Below, one piece after another: positions 36,536 to 46,483 of a DNA stretch of 64,000 nt. Position 1 is the stretch's first letter. Each line of letters begins with the position of its first letter. The translations under genes were made by a program, and so were the position numbers. The notes under the pieces are model-generated. The model was not told the origin of the DNA. It did not search any database and saw only the letters and a program-made list of their open reading frames with translations. The DNA is taken from contig DASP01000013.1 of the NCBI GenBank assembly GCA_002503825.1, positions 21,968 to 85,967 of the forward strand, read 5' to 3'. The stretch comes from Methanoregulaceae archaeon UBA467. Lineage in GTDB: Archaea; Halobacteriota; Methanomicrobia; Methanomicrobiales; Methanospirillaceae.

Positions 36536-36550
36536 AATTATATATATCCA
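36536..36550 (-). promoter_or_regulatory. TATA element for the six-PKD gene
   Basis: GGATATATATAATTTA on the minus strand lies about 85-95 bases before the likely start. Beyond it, 36551-37065 is an AT-rich spacer between divergent genes with no ORF I support; it should hold the promoter of the gene at 37066. Confidence 0.55.
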
Positions 36551-37065
36551 CGTTGAGGAGTAAATGAATTTAAATCTTTTGTATATTTTTCCTCTAAATT
36601 CCATATCGAAGGGTATTATCTGCTCAATATTATAACGGAAGGATCTGGAAACATTTTTTTTAGTATAATAATATTATTTTAATTAAATAATAATTATTAA
36701 TGCTTTGTTATAATCCAAAATTTCTATTAATTCTGATTATTTTATCCTTTAAATGAATTATAGTTCGATAATATGGGTAAAAGAACCTGGCTGATATCCT
36801 GCATGAGATAGTAACCCGGCAAGAAATCAATAAAGGATCTATACCTAAATCCCCGGTTACGTAATTTTCCGCTTCCCTGGCAGAGTGATGACACTATACG
36901 GGAGTGCCAAAACAAAAAAACAGGTACCGGTTCATCCTGGTGATTTTGTAACTAATATTGTGGCATGACACGTTTGTCAAACGTCATGAGGACACACGAT
37001 ACGTTCAGAAAAACAATTAATAGGAGTATATCTTTACTTTACATATCTGGCTACCGGATGATTTT

Positions 37066-38004
37066 ATGTCGATAAAAAAAGTACATCTTGCATTAACAGT
37101 CCTTGCCCTTTTTATTATTGCAGGGATACCCGTGGTATCTGCACTGACGGTATCGGTTGCACCTGCTGAAATACAGAGGGGTGATACAGTGGAGATCACG
37201 CACACTGACCTGCCGGACGGGTCATTATTTACAATCCTCATCGGGGGAGTCTTTGAAGTTACACCCGGGGCGGAATTTTCATTTGAAACAAACCAGTTTG
37301 TCATGCCGTTTACGCTTAATGACGGTGTAATTTCAGCGTCGATGCAAAATACACAATACAACGTATTTTCAGTAAAAAGAAACGATACGGAAGCAAGAAA
37401 AGTGGGGAATTCGGTCAATGGTTATTTTACCACGAGCACTTCAGGGACTATCCCCTCCGGTGAATACGATTACATCAGACTCGGAGGAACCGCTCTTCCG
37501 GATGCACTCACGGTTTCTGCTGCCATGAACCTCACGGGTGTCAAAACCGGGCCGGAAGATTCGACAATCTCATTTGTCGCCGATGGTATCACTGATGGCA
37601 CTGTCAAAGTGGATATTATCGTGAATGGTGTGAAAGCGCTGACCAGGACAATTATTATCGGGTCACCCTCCACACTGACCCCGACACCGACGGTCACATA
37701 TTCAGGCGGTGGCGGAGGAGGTTCTTATTCCGGCAGCGTGGTAGTTCCTGCAGTTACATCAACTGTAACCGCGGTTCCTTCCTCTGCCATACCCGAAGAT
37801 ACTGTCATTCCCGAAAGTACGTATATCGCACCGAAGGAGACAGGGACTTCGGGTTCCGGGCAGGATATACCCGGTACAGTTCAGCAGACTTCTCAAATGA
37901 GCCCTCCACCCACGACCACACCGCCGGGAGCGTTTTTACTTCCTGCTGCAATGGGGTTGGCATTGGCGCTGATTGTGTACAACAGGCGCAAAACCCGCAG
38001 TTGA
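37066..38004 (+). CDS. Exported anchored protein with poly-Gly linker
   Basis: A 312-residue protein. Signal peptide (1-25, MSIKKVHLALTVLALF...), then a beta domain starting LTVSVAPAEIQRGDTVEI with TDLPDG. The same module starts the protein at 46484-47473 (ITVYIEPHQINSGDEL, QDLPNN). A GGGGGGSYSG tract, a Thr/Pro-rich stalk, a C-terminal helix (FLLPAAMGLALALIVY) and a basic tail RRKTRS follow. It lies 10 bases before a DUF1616 gene, with which it is probably co-transcribed. Function unknown. Confidence 0.8.
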   Translation: MSIKKVHLALTVLALFIIAGIPVVSALTVSVAPAEIQRGDTVEITHTDLPDGSLFTILIGGVFEVTPGAEFSFETNQFVMPFTLNDGVISASMQNTQYNVFSVKRNDTEARKVGNSVNGYFTTSTSGTIPSGEYDYIRLGGTALPDALTVSAAMNLTGVKTGPEDSTISFVADGITDGTVKVDIIVNGVKALTRTIIIGSPSTLTPTPTVTYSGGGGGGSYSGSVVVPAVTSTVTAVPSSAIPEDTVIPESTYIAPKETGTSGSGQDIPGTVQQTSQMSPPPTTTPPGAFLLPAAMGLALALIVYNRRKTRS

Positions 38005-38014
38005 ATGAGCCCGA

Positions 38015-38995
38015 ATGAACGAAAAAACATTTTTTGATACTATATTACGGGCTTTTAACCCCGGGACATTCCCCGTCGATCTTCTTGTTGCGTATGCCTG
38101 GACCGTTCTGGCAGCGGCGTCAGTCTACCTCCCGGTGATAAACGGGAGTGTTATCAGAATCATTTTTGCACTGCCCATGGTCCTTTTTTTTCCGGGCTAT
38201 GCCCTGATCGCAGCTTTATTCCCGCAAAAAAGCGATCTTGACGGGATTGAACGGCTGGCACTGTCATTCGGTCTTTCTATTGCAGTCGTTCCGCTGATCG
38301 GTCTGGCGCTGAATTATACCCCTTTTGGAATACGACTTGACCCGATCGTTGTCAGCCTCTCGGTATTCACCGTTATTATGGCGGTTATTGCACAGTACAG
38401 GCGTTCTGTCGTTCCGGTGGAGGAGCAGTATGTCGTCCCGTTCAGCAAGATTATCCGTTCGGCTCGTGAGGAGTTTTTTCCTGTCCAGGGGACCAGGGCA
38501 GACCGGGTACTCAGTATAATCCTGCTCTGTGCCATTATCGGAGCGGTGGCGACTACAGTCTACGTTATTGCCGTCCCCAAGGAAGGTGAGAAATTTACAG
38601 AGTTCTACATTCTCGGAGCAGAGGGCAAAGCAGCGGATTACCCGACTGATATCACGACAGGGAGACCCGAATCAATAATTATCGGTATAGGAAACCATGA
38701 ATACAGGAATGTTACCTACTGGGTTGATATTCTTCTCATTGACCAGTCGTTCGACCCGGCGACCAATACCTCGACAATTCTGTCGATGCAGGAAGTATCG
38801 AGGTTTCCGGTTACCCTCGGACATAATACCACGTACCAGGAGAAGCATTCCTTTTCAGTGAACGAAACCGGGTTTAACCAGTTGAAGTTCCTGCTCTATA
38901 GCGACGAACCACCGCTACCGGGAACAGATGCTGCCGGGCGTATCAACCAGAGCTACCGGGACCTTCATCTCTGGATAACCGTTCGTTCCCGGTGA
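38015..38995 (+). CDS. DUF1616-family membrane protein
   Basis: A 326-residue protein with four N-terminal helices around the hallmark LPMVLFFPGYALIAALFP, the conserved IERLALSFGLSIAVVPLIGL, a fifth helix at about 165-187, and a large extracellular C-terminal beta domain (ITTGRPESIIIGIGNHEYRN; NVTYWVDILLI). DUF1616 proteins are archaeal surface proteins of unknown role, often near S-layer or glycan genes. Its last 53 bases overlap the end of the convergent gene at 38943. Confidence 0.82.
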   Translation: MNEKTFFDTILRAFNPGTFPVDLLVAYAWTVLAAASVYLPVINGSVIRIIFALPMVLFFPGYALIAALFPQKSDLDGIERLALSFGLSIAVVPLIGLALNYTPFGIRLDPIVVSLSVFTVIMAVIAQYRRSVVPVEEQYVVPFSKIIRSAREEFFPVQGTRADRVLSIILLCAIIGAVATTVYVIAVPKEGEKFTEFYILGAEGKAADYPTDITTGRPESIIIGIGNHEYRNVTYWVDILLIDQSFDPATNTSTILSMQEVSRFPVTLGHNTTYQEKHSFSVNETGFNQLKFLLYSDEPPLPGTDAAGRINQSYRDLHLWITVRSR

Positions 38996-39755
38996 TAAAA
39001 ACCAGTTCGAGGGCCTTTTTCCGGTGATCACCCGAGATATGGCTGATGCTTACAGGTTTTTGTAATCCCAGTGCAAGCATGCAGGAGATCAGGCTGCAGA
39101 TGCCGCACGGGTTCATCGTGCAGCATTTCGGGGATTCCTGCATAAGGAACCTGCAGCCCGCATAGAGCCGGTAACCTTCAATGCTCGCAATAATTGCATC
39201 TCCTTCGCGGAATACCTTCACCTTGTCAGCACTTTCAATAACGTCCTCGCATACTTCGCGGACAGATGCAAAAACCCCGTCATCTCCTGTCTGCACGGCC
39301 AGGCCATGCTTCCCCCTGAGATGATCGATTAGCGGCAGGGCCGCTGGGACGATGAGTACCCCTGATGCATCGTCCTGCATGTAAAATGAGAAATCGGAAC
39401 GGATTTGCCCTGGTATTTTATCCGTGAGCGCAACGAACTGCCATACGGGTCCGCCCTCGCCGTCAGCCGGAATGAACCACGCATCCCCCCTGACACCAAG
39501 GTCTGAACAAAGTCTTGGAATATTTTCAGATGCTCCGGCTATCATCAGGCCTGTAAATACAGGATCGACCGGGTTTTCGAATGAAAACGTGATGAGAAGT
39601 ATTCCTCCCATAAAACAGCCCACACCACTCAGGAAAAGTGTAGCGCTTGTTATATCGGAGCGGTTGGTGACCGTTGCAATAACCAGCAGTATTACTGCAA
39701 CAACGAGGAATACTATCCCTGACAGTGTATAATCAGAAAATTTTCCAGACATCAT
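38943..39755 (-). CDS. Hypothetical membrane-anchored protein, end of the MoxR operon
   Basis: A 270-residue protein with two N-terminal helices (about 12-30 and 40-58) and a soluble C-terminal domain. That domain holds a cysteine-rich stretch CCTMNPCGICSLISC, which could bind a metal or an iron-sulfur cluster. The family is not recognised. It overlaps the next gene upstream by 4 bases (ATGA) and converges with the DUF1616 gene, overlapping it by 53 bases. Confidence 0.7.
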   Translation of the reverse strand: MMSGKFSDYTLSGIVFLVVAVILLVIATVTNRSDITSATLFLSGVGCFMGGILLITFSFENPVDPVFTGLMIAGASENIPRLCSDLGVRGDAWFIPADGEGGPVWQFVALTDKIPGQIRSDFSFYMQDDASGVLIVPAALPLIDHLRGKHGLAVQTGDDGVFASVREVCEDVIESADKVKVFREGDAIIASIEGYRLYAGCRFLMQESPKCCTMNPCGICSLISCMLALGLQKPVSISHISGDHRKKALELVFITGNERLSRDEGPGSSG

Positions 39756-40216
39756 GTTTCTTTTTCCCTGTAACGAATTTTAATACGGTATTCAGCGATT
39801 AATAACAGAAAAATCCCGATAACAGCGAGAACTGCAAGAGCCGACAGCCCTGGAAGGACATGCGATATTTTCAGGACCGGGATACACAGAACAAGAAAGA
39901 CGACTGAAAAGGCGCAAAAGATGATTTTTCCCATGCGGGTACCGGTTTCACCTGATGATGCAGCCATGATTCCCGGTAAAAGAAGTGCTGCAACGCTCCC
40001 GAAAACGAGTGAAACGGAAGCGACAACGAATGCAGCAGGGACCCCGGTACAGAGCAGGTAAAATATATGGATCCCCCTGCGGATAACCAGAACGGCAACA
40101 ACCAAAAAGAGTAGAAGAAGTCCTGCACCCGCAGGAAACAGTGATGATCCGTAGATGCCTGCCAGTACGACCGCACAAAAGCCGGCAACAAAGAAGTAAA
40201 AAATCGGGCGCTGCAT
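39752..40216 (-). CDS. Hypothetical membrane protein of the MoxR operon
   Basis: A 154-residue protein with about five hydrophobic segments and a basic C-terminal tail (YRIKIRYREKET). Not recognised. It is overlapped at both ends (1 base with the DUF58 gene, 4 with the next), which shows that it is translated as part of the operon. Confidence 0.7.
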   Translation of the reverse strand: MQRPIFYFFVAGFCAVVLAGIYGSSLFPAGAGLLLLFLVVAVLVIRRGIHIFYLLCTGVPAAFVVASVSLVFGSVAALLLPGIMAASSGETGTRMGKIIFCAFSVVFLVLCIPVLKISHVLPGLSALAVLAVIGIFLLLIAEYRIKIRYREKET

Positions 40217-41520
40217 CAGCGGATCACCTTTACATCTGATGCACCAAGGCGGGAAATCTTCTCGAACATCCCGGGGCCGGCAGATTCTGAAGGTACCTGG
40301 AGAATGACACGGGCATTTATCGAACGGCCCTGCAGGATAACCGACCTGATATGGCTCAAATCTCCGTTAAACAGGCTGAAGAGATAAATTCCAGTAATTT
40401 TTCTTTCGTTTAAAACACCTTTGAACTGGATCTCGAACCGGGACCGCGGTGCAGCGGGCAGAAAGTGCTGGTATATCTGTGCCAGACCGGAACTAAAGGA
40501 TTTTTGGTCATGTGAACCAGGATTTTCGCGATTCCGGAGAAATACTCTGATATGTCCCGGGTCGAGGGTCCGGTACCATGACAACAGCCGTCTCCGGCCA
40601 CGCAGGGTATCGATGGTTTTCCTGGCTTTGACGGTTGATTTTTCAAACGGCACAAATTTCAAAAGGTTCGGACCGGAAATAATTAAAAGGGAACATCCAC
40701 GGTTCTCCCTGACTGCTGCACGCAGTGCATCATTCATCCCCCCGATCATCAGGTCATAAGAGCGGGTTGAATATTCAGATGATGCGTCAGGGAGATCGAC
40801 AACGAGCAGGGGTGGTTCCCCTGCAAGTCCCGAATACTCTCTCACAAAGATTTTTCCATGTTTTGCGGTCATTTTCCAGTCAATTGTCCGTGGATCGTCA
40901 CCTTCAATGTAGTGCCTGAATGAGCGAATGCCATATCCATGAATGGGGCTTGCCTTTTCAGTTTCTGTCTCGCCATAACGCCCGGAACCCTCATCATGTT
41001 CAAAAATCGCCACCGGCTCGATATGCAGCGCCGGCCTCCTGAAGGATTCTAGACGGAATTCAATGGCGGAAGTAAAATAATGGTCCCTGATAATGGCACG
41101 TACTCCCATGAACATGATGTCCCCGCTTACTACCGGTGAGATGGAGTATGATCCGCTGACCGTTGCATTCTCTCCTGGGCCGGATATATTGGCAGAGGCG
41201 GTTCCGTTCTGGATTGCAGCACCTGCCGGGATCAGGTCTTCAAACGTCACGGTACATTCTTCCGGAATGGTGCAGGACCAGGCGGTCCTGACAGGTATCG
41301 GTGTCCCCTGCCGAATAATCGTTTTTCCGACAGATCTCTCACACGCCACCGACCCTGAAACCAGGGTGATGGTGTGATAAAAGAGGACGGCACGAAAGAA
41401 CAGGAAAACTGCCAGTGAAAGGAGTATGACCAAAGCGGGGACGTCATCTGACAGTATTGAATAAAGCCCGAGTCCTGAAATGAGGATGACAATTCCCAGC
41501 GAACGCTCCGTCAACTCCAC
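40216..41520 (-). CDS. DUF58 protein
   Basis: A 434-residue protein with two N-terminal helices and the DUF58 core: RSFRHYIEGDDPRTIDWKMT, then KIFVREYSGLAGEPPLLVVD, a von Willebrand A-like segment in which the metal-binding Asp is present. DUF58 proteins pair with MoxR ATPases in bacteria and archaea. Here the MoxR gene is immediately upstream (3 bases). The pair is thought to assemble or activate a surface or secreted complex. Confidence 0.88.
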   Translation of the reverse strand: MELTERSLGIVILISGLGLYSILSDDVPALVILLSLAVFLFFRAVLFYHTITLVSGSVACERSVGKTIIRQGTPIPVRTAWSCTIPEECTVTFEDLIPAGAAIQNGTASANISGPGENATVSGSYSISPVVSGDIMFMGVRAIIRDHYFTSAIEFRLESFRRPALHIEPVAIFEHDEGSGRYGETETEKASPIHGYGIRSFRHYIEGDDPRTIDWKMTAKHGKIFVREYSGLAGEPPLLVVDLPDASSEYSTRSYDLMIGGMNDALRAAVRENRGCSLLIISGPNLLKFVPFEKSTVKARKTIDTLRGRRRLLSWYRTLDPGHIRVFLRNRENPGSHDQKSFSSGLAQIYQHFLPAAPRSRFEIQFKGVLNERKITGIYLFSLFNGDLSHIRSVILQGRSINARVILQVPSESAGPGMFEKISRLGASDVKVIR

Positions 41521-41523
41521 TGC

Positions 41524-42498
41524 CTATGGCACCTCGATAGCCTCAAGTATCTCGTTGATGATCTGGAGCGGAGTGATATCACTAAGGTCCGCCTCTTTTT
41601 CAAGGATTATCCTGTGCTGGAGGACCAGGGGTGCAAGCCATTTTATATCATCAGGGAGGATAAAAGAGCGTTTCTGCATTGCTGCCCTGGCTTTGCACCC
41701 GCGTACCATCGCAATAGACGCCCTTGAACTGGCGCCAAGGTGGACATCACCATGTTTCCGGGTCGCCATAACAATATCCCTGATATAAAAAAGGAGGCGC
41801 TCCTCGATGTAGATGGACCGCGAGACGTTTATAAACCGCTCAATAAGAGTGTTGGTCATCACTGGTTCAAGCGTGGTGTAAAAAGGTTCCCATTCGAGGA
41901 TTCCCGTATGTTCCCTCCGGATGATCTCGAATTCTCCCTCTTCATCAAGATGCGTTAATTTCATGCTGAACATGAACCTGTCTTTCTGTGCCTCGATAAG
42001 GGGAAATGTCCCTTCAAACTCAAACGGGTTCTGGGTGGCGATAACACAGAACGGGGGTTCTATCGGAATGGTGATCCCGTCAATGGTTGCCTGGCGCTCA
42101 CTCATTGATTCAATAAATGCGCTCTGGGTCTTTGGGGCAAGGCGGTTAATCTCATCAATGAGAAGAAAATTATTGAAAATCGGTCCCTTCCGGAGTGAGA
42201 ATTCCCGCTCTTCACGGTTAAAAATACGGACACCGATAATATCTGCAGGCTGGCTGTCAACTGCACACTGGAAACGGGAAAAACCACATCCTGATATTTT
42301 TGCCATAGCCTTGACAATCGATGTCTTTCCGGTGCCGGGAGTCCCTTCGATAAGGAGATGCCCTTCGCTTAAAAGACTCAACATGCAGAGTTCAATGAGG
42401 CGTTCGTTGCCGACAATAAAACGTCCCATCTTTTCACGTATCTGCGTATATGCTGTGGCCAGCAGTTCAAGTTCATCGTTTATTTCGGTATCTGTCAT
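41524..42498 (-). CDS. MoxR-type AAA+ ATPase
   Basis: A 324-residue AAA+ protein of the MoxR family with Walker A EGTPGTGKTSIV, Walker B FLLIDEINRL, sensor 1 VIATQNPFEFEG and a sensor 2 region with LGASSRASIAMVRG. MoxR proteins act as chaperones in metalloprotein or membrane-complex maturation. Overlaps the DUF4350-type gene upstream by one base and precedes DUF58 by three, so the set is co-translated. Confidence 0.93.
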   Translation of the reverse strand: MTDTEINDELELLATAYTQIREKMGRFIVGNERLIELCMLSLLSEGHLLIEGTPGTGKTSIVKAMAKISGCGFSRFQCAVDSQPADIIGVRIFNREEREFSLRKGPIFNNFLLIDEINRLAPKTQSAFIESMSERQATIDGITIPIEPPFCVIATQNPFEFEGTFPLIEAQKDRFMFSMKLTHLDEEGEFEIIRREHTGILEWEPFYTTLEPVMTNTLIERFINVSRSIYIEERLLFYIRDIVMATRKHGDVHLGASSRASIAMVRGCKARAAMQKRSFILPDDIKWLAPLVLQHRIILEKEADLSDITPLQIINEILEAIEVP

Positions 42499-43388
42499 CA
42501 GTCCACCATTTTACGTTTTATTATGAAAATACAGCCTGCACATCCTGCCACCAGCAGTACTCCTGCTAATCGTAGTAGGATTGAATCTTTTATGAAATTA
42601 ATCAGATGTATGAATCCGTCTGCAGACCCCGTCTCCCCGTGTACCTGATCAACGAGTACTGGTCTCCCGGAACCGGTAAAATCCGTTATAAGGTCAGCAT
42701 TACCGGGCCCTGATCCCCCCTGCCACATTCCGTTGATGAAGACCGCCGGGTCTGAGAGTACATACAACGTTCCTTTTCCTTTTCTTTCCGTGGTAAGAAC
42801 CGGATATCTGCCGAGTTCTTCATGAGGATCAGGCCTCCCGTTGCCATTGCGGTCGATCCAGCTTAAAAGCGAGGTGGTAAAGAGCGGAACCCCCCCGGCA
42901 GTATATGCGGGTTTATTCAGGAGGATCTGCCCGTTATCTGAAAAATGAGGATCATCTGTGGCAGGGAATGCAAGCACCGATGTGCTGTCGTCGTATACTC
43001 TCTCGATGCTTGTAAGGTTTCCGGGAATGACCCGGATCGTGCTCCCGATACCCTCAAGCAGCGAATTACTTTTACCTTTGTCATCGGCAATCACAAGTGT
43101 ATTCCCCTGTTCAATATACCTGCGGTAATTCTGGATCTCATCGCTGCTGAATCCGCCGTTGGGCGCGATAATTAACAGGACCGAATTATTGTAAGGCACA
43201 ATGTCCCTGATATCCCGGATCTCGGTATATCCTCCGGTCTCGTCAAGATATGAAAAAAAGGCAGATGTCCCGTTCCATGAAGGGTTATATCTGCTGTACT
43301 CAAGATTCGTCGCTGAAAGGTGGAATGCCAGCAGTATAATGACCAGGAACATCAGAGACCCGGTTATCCAGCTAACCGGACTTTTCAT
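42498..43388 (-). CDS. DUF4350-type membrane protein
   Basis: A 296-residue protein with an N-terminal helix (SWITGSLMFLVIILLAF), an extracytoplasmic domain of DUF4350 type (SRYNPSWNGTSAFFSYLDE; LIIAPNGGFSSDEI; LVIADDKGK) and a C-terminal helix with tail IIKRKMVD. The ATG at 43388 lies within the last 17 bases of the upstream gene; the longer frame to 43487 has no signal and is a shadow. DUF4350 genes commonly sit between DUF4129 and MoxR genes, as here. Confidence 0.8.
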   Translation of the reverse strand: MKSPVSWITGSLMFLVIILLAFHLSATNLEYSRYNPSWNGTSAFFSYLDETGGYTEIRDIRDIVPYNNSVLLIIAPNGGFSSDEIQNYRRYIEQGNTLVIADDKGKSNSLLEGIGSTIRVIPGNLTSIERVYDDSTSVLAFPATDDPHFSDNGQILLNKPAYTAGGVPLFTTSLLSWIDRNGNGRPDPHEELGRYPVLTTERKGKGTLYVLSDPAVFINGMWQGGSGPGNADLITDFTGSGRPVLVDQVHGETGSADGFIHLINFIKDSILLRLAGVLLVAGCAGCIFIIKRKMVD

Positions 43389-45189
43389 GTTCGTCCTCCA
43401 GGTCCCCTGATGTTGCGCTGAACGCTGATCCAAGTTCATCCCTGTCATCTGCAGATGGCAGGGTACCACTGTAACGCACAATTTCATAACGCCGTATGAA
43501 CCGTTTCAGGTTGCTATAAAAGGAGAAATCCCTGCTTTTTGTGCAGAGTTCACGGGGAGTAAGCGATTCGCTGTGTTCCAGTGAAAGCCGGACTGAGATA
43601 TTATTTCTCAGGGTGACAAAAAGGCCGTGTGCAGCAGCCATGAAATCGTGAGTCTTCAGGTGTTCAAAGATATCAAGTGCATTCTCCTGATCTTCAAAGG
43701 CAGGCAGAGGGGCATCACGGGATTCTTCGTCTCCGGCGGCGGCGGGTGCTGATGAATCCCGGCCGGTATCACTGGTATCACGGGTTTCAGGAATCCGGGT
43801 TGTTCTCCGATCCTGCAGGCCTTTACGCCTGCGAAGGTAAAAAACAGATGCAGCAACTGATGCACCGATTATAACCACCACGATCAGCAGAGTGACCGGG
43901 TCAGTATCGGAGGACCCGTCAGGGGTGAGTAGTTCGGTGCTCCGGGTAACATTTATCGTATAGATTTCGCTTTCTGCAGGTGAGAGTGGAAGGAGACGGT
44001 TCTGGAAAACGGCCTGGATCGTATGGATCCCCGGAGTCAGAGCCACCGGGGCGGAATAGTTACCTTTTCCGTCCGTGACTGCATTGATACGTATTTTTTT
44101 ATCCGTGACTACCTGTAGCGCCGTATTTGTGAGCGGTTCTCCCGAAACTCCTGTAAAAGAACCGCTGCATATATATTTGCCTCCCGAACGTTCAGGCGGC
44201 AGGAGAGTGAGTTTTGTATCGAGCGGTTTTACGTTAAAACCGGTGATATCTGAATAGACCGAGGTTTCTGCCACTGCAAAAAGGGTATGGAGTCCTTCCG
44301 GCATATCACGGAGGGTATAGGAATATTGGTAATACCCGTTCAAATCTGTAATAATTTCAGCCTCTTTCTCAGAATCGATAAAAATCTCAACTTGTGTATG
44401 GCCCGTATCAGCGCCTGAGTAAAGACCGCTTATCATCAGGACCGTGTTGTATATCCCTTCTGAAGGTGTGACCGATATACCCAGTGTTCCGTGGTTTGAA
44501 GCAGAACCGGGGAGTGACTGGAGTTCATTTGTCCTCTGGGTCTGGACCTGTTCGACAGTCCGGACAATCTCTGCAAAATCGGTCTGGCTCTCTTCGTAAT
44601 GGGTTGTATTAAGTTCGAAATCACTGCTTACCTCAACCAGGGGTTCTTCCTGCAACTGATATTCATTGTAAAGTTGTCGCACCCTGTTGCGCAGAGACTG
44701 GCCCTCATAGGTGATGGATGTCAGGATTGCAGGATCATTCTCGTCCTTATACCTGATCTCAAGCGTGCGAAGTTCTTCAAAGCGGGATGTCTCGTTAAAA
44801 AGTTCTGATAATATCTGGAGGTTTTTCTGGTTCATCTTCTGAAACTGCTCCACCTCGGTTCCTGACATGTCAAGGTTGATGACAAGGTTGTCAATGGAAC
44901 GTGTCAGCTCCCGGTATTTCGCAAGGTCCTTCGAGGCCAGATCAAGGTCATTGTATTTCAGGTTCAGGACGAGGGTACCCGGGGTATTGAGGAGATCGGA
45001 CATTATCGGGAGGAGTCTTTCTGCGTTGTCTCCGGATACCTTTTCAAGCGCTGCGGGATTTGTATGATAAGGTGTGACAGCATCAGATTCCGGATTGTAC
45101 AGTACCGGTGTTCCTGCGTGGGATGCAATGAGGAAAAGGATGACGATCGAAAGGACAGCAACCGCTGCAAGGGAACGGATACGTTTCAT
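43372..45189 (-). CDS. DUF4129-like membrane protein with Ig-like repeats
   Basis: A 605-residue protein: N-terminal helix (SLAAVAVLSIVILFLIA), a helical extracellular segment with coiled-coil character (about 45-215), two Ig-like beta domains (about 225-320 and 330-415), a transmembrane helix (VTLLIVVVIIGASVAASVFYL), and a cytoplasmic C-terminus of DUF4129 type (SLTPRELCTK; KRFIRRYEIVRYSG). It belongs to the MoxR set and probably presents the extracellular part of the complex. Overlaps the next upstream gene by 4 bases. Confidence 0.78.
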   Translation of the reverse strand: MKRIRSLAAVAVLSIVILFLIASHAGTPVLYNPESDAVTPYHTNPAALEKVSGDNAERLLPIMSDLLNTPGTLVLNLKYNDLDLASKDLAKYRELTRSIDNLVINLDMSGTEVEQFQKMNQKNLQILSELFNETSRFEELRTLEIRYKDENDPAILTSITYEGQSLRNRVRQLYNEYQLQEEPLVEVSSDFELNTTHYEESQTDFAEIVRTVEQVQTQRTNELQSLPGSASNHGTLGISVTPSEGIYNTVLMISGLYSGADTGHTQVEIFIDSEKEAEIITDLNGYYQYSYTLRDMPEGLHTLFAVAETSVYSDITGFNVKPLDTKLTLLPPERSGGKYICSGSFTGVSGEPLTNTALQVVTDKKIRINAVTDGKGNYSAPVALTPGIHTIQAVFQNRLLPLSPAESEIYTINVTRSTELLTPDGSSDTDPVTLLIVVVIIGASVAASVFYLRRRKGLQDRRTTRIPETRDTSDTGRDSSAPAAAGDEESRDAPLPAFEDQENALDIFEHLKTHDFMAAAHGLFVTLRNNISVRLSLEHSESLTPRELCTKSRDFSFYSNLKRFIRRYEIVRYSGTLPSADDRDELGSAFSATSGDLEDEHEKSG

Positions 45190-45446
45190 CGGTTCAGTAT
45201 CTCCATTATTTTCAGGGCGACAATCGCGCCGAATATGATGACTCCGGCTGCAATAACATATCGCAGATACCGGAGATAGCCGGGAACTGATGAGGCATCA
45301 GAGACGAGTTCGATAATGATGAGGATACCTATCAGCCAGAGCACAAAAAAAATTTCCAGGTCAAGTGTCCGTGCCAGCACCATGAAGGCGATGATGAGAA
45401 CCAGCCATATAATAAGTGCCAGGACCGCAATCCTCTTTTTCATCAT
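45186..45446 (-). CDS. Small membrane protein heading the MoxR operon
   Basis: An 86-residue protein with three short hydrophobic segments (about 8-27, 31-47, 62-80). No family recognised. It overlaps the DUF4129-like gene by ATGA and is the first gene of the minus-strand operon 45446-38943. The 220 bases to the divergent gene at 45668 (AT-rich) should hold both promoters. Confidence 0.65.
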   Translation of the reverse strand: MMKKRIAVLALIIWLVLIIAFMVLARTLDLEIFFVLWLIGILIIIELVSDASSVPGYLRYLRYVIAAGVIIFGAIVALKIMEILNR

Positions 45447-45667
45447 TTATATCTGGTGATATGGAACTGTTCTGATAAGAGCATATCGTCTTACCACTTA
45501 CAATTCATTGAATTGACCCGATTAAGTGCTTATTTTTTAAATTTAAGGGAATATGCCTGCAATTTTAAATATTTGTCCTTCATTTCGGCTCTCGTCTCCT
45601 TTGCAGTGGAACCTGCGGGGAAACATTTATTGCAGCACATGCAAAATGTGACGACAGGTGATTCAAT

Positions 45668-46168
45668 ATGCAACCGCTACGATTGGGTGTACTGATGTGC
45701 GTGATACTCATCCTCACCGTCAGTCCGGTTCAGGCATTAACTGCTGAAGAACTTGACATTACAGTTTCTGACAATGGCGATGCAGATATCTCGTTCTCGT
45801 ATTCCCTCTCATGGATTGAAAATTTCGCCGTCTTTTTAAGAATTGCCGATCCTGCAGCTGAATTAAAATCAGCCCTCGAATCGAACTTCAATAAACCCGT
45901 CCAGGTAATCTCTGTGGGAAACCGTAATGCCCACATTATAGTGGATAAATTTGCGTCAGTTAAGATAAAAGACGGGCGGAAGGTCTATACCACTCCTTCA
46001 ATGTCTTTTTCGGAAGCTGAGGCGACACTCAGCAGTTACTGGTTTGCACCTCTGGTAACTCCTGATTTTTCACCTTCGCAGACCGTTCTCGTATTCCCTG
46101 ACGGGTACCGGCAGGTCTTTTATAATGAACTGAACCTGCCTTCAGTTACCCATGCGGTGTCAGAATAA
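45668..46168 (+). CDS. Hypothetical exported protein
   Basis: A 166-residue protein with a signal peptide (1-24, ending VQALTAE). Mature part: ELDITVSDNGDADISFSYSL, an antiparallel beta start, then VQVISVGNRNAHIIVDKFAS. No anchor or known domain. A GACAGGTGATTC ribosome site precedes the ATG. 46169-46483 downstream contains nothing I can support. Confidence 0.65.
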   Translation: MQPLRLGVLMCVILILTVSPVQALTAEELDITVSDNGDADISFSYSLSWIENFAVFLRIADPAAELKSALESNFNKPVQVISVGNRNAHIIVDKFASVKIKDGRKVYTTPSMSFSEAEATLSSYWFAPLVTPDFSPSQTVLVFPDGYRQVFYNELNLPSVTHAVSE

Positions 46169-46483
46169 TCCGGCCCTTTTTTTATTCCTGAAAGTAAACT
46201 CCCGTTAAAAACACGTAAAAAGAATAGTGCAAGGTTGACCGGCAGGCGATTCATCCGGACGGTTTTTACCTTCAGAACTGCTGCCAGTAGCAGGGGGATT
46301 CAGAAATGACTGCAAATCTGTCCGTGTATTCAGTACATACACCGGATACATGTAACTTCGATTAACCCGGGCAAATGGGAGTATATCCATATACGTTTTA
46401 AGATCTCAAATGGTCCGGACCTGCTGTCGTCAGGAATGTCACATATATGTTTATATCTTTAAAAAGAGCGGTATTGGATATTA

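Noticed and set aside
46205..46390. 61-codon minus-strand frame
   Set aside because: No signal, motif or ribosome site, and it lies in an otherwise empty spacer.
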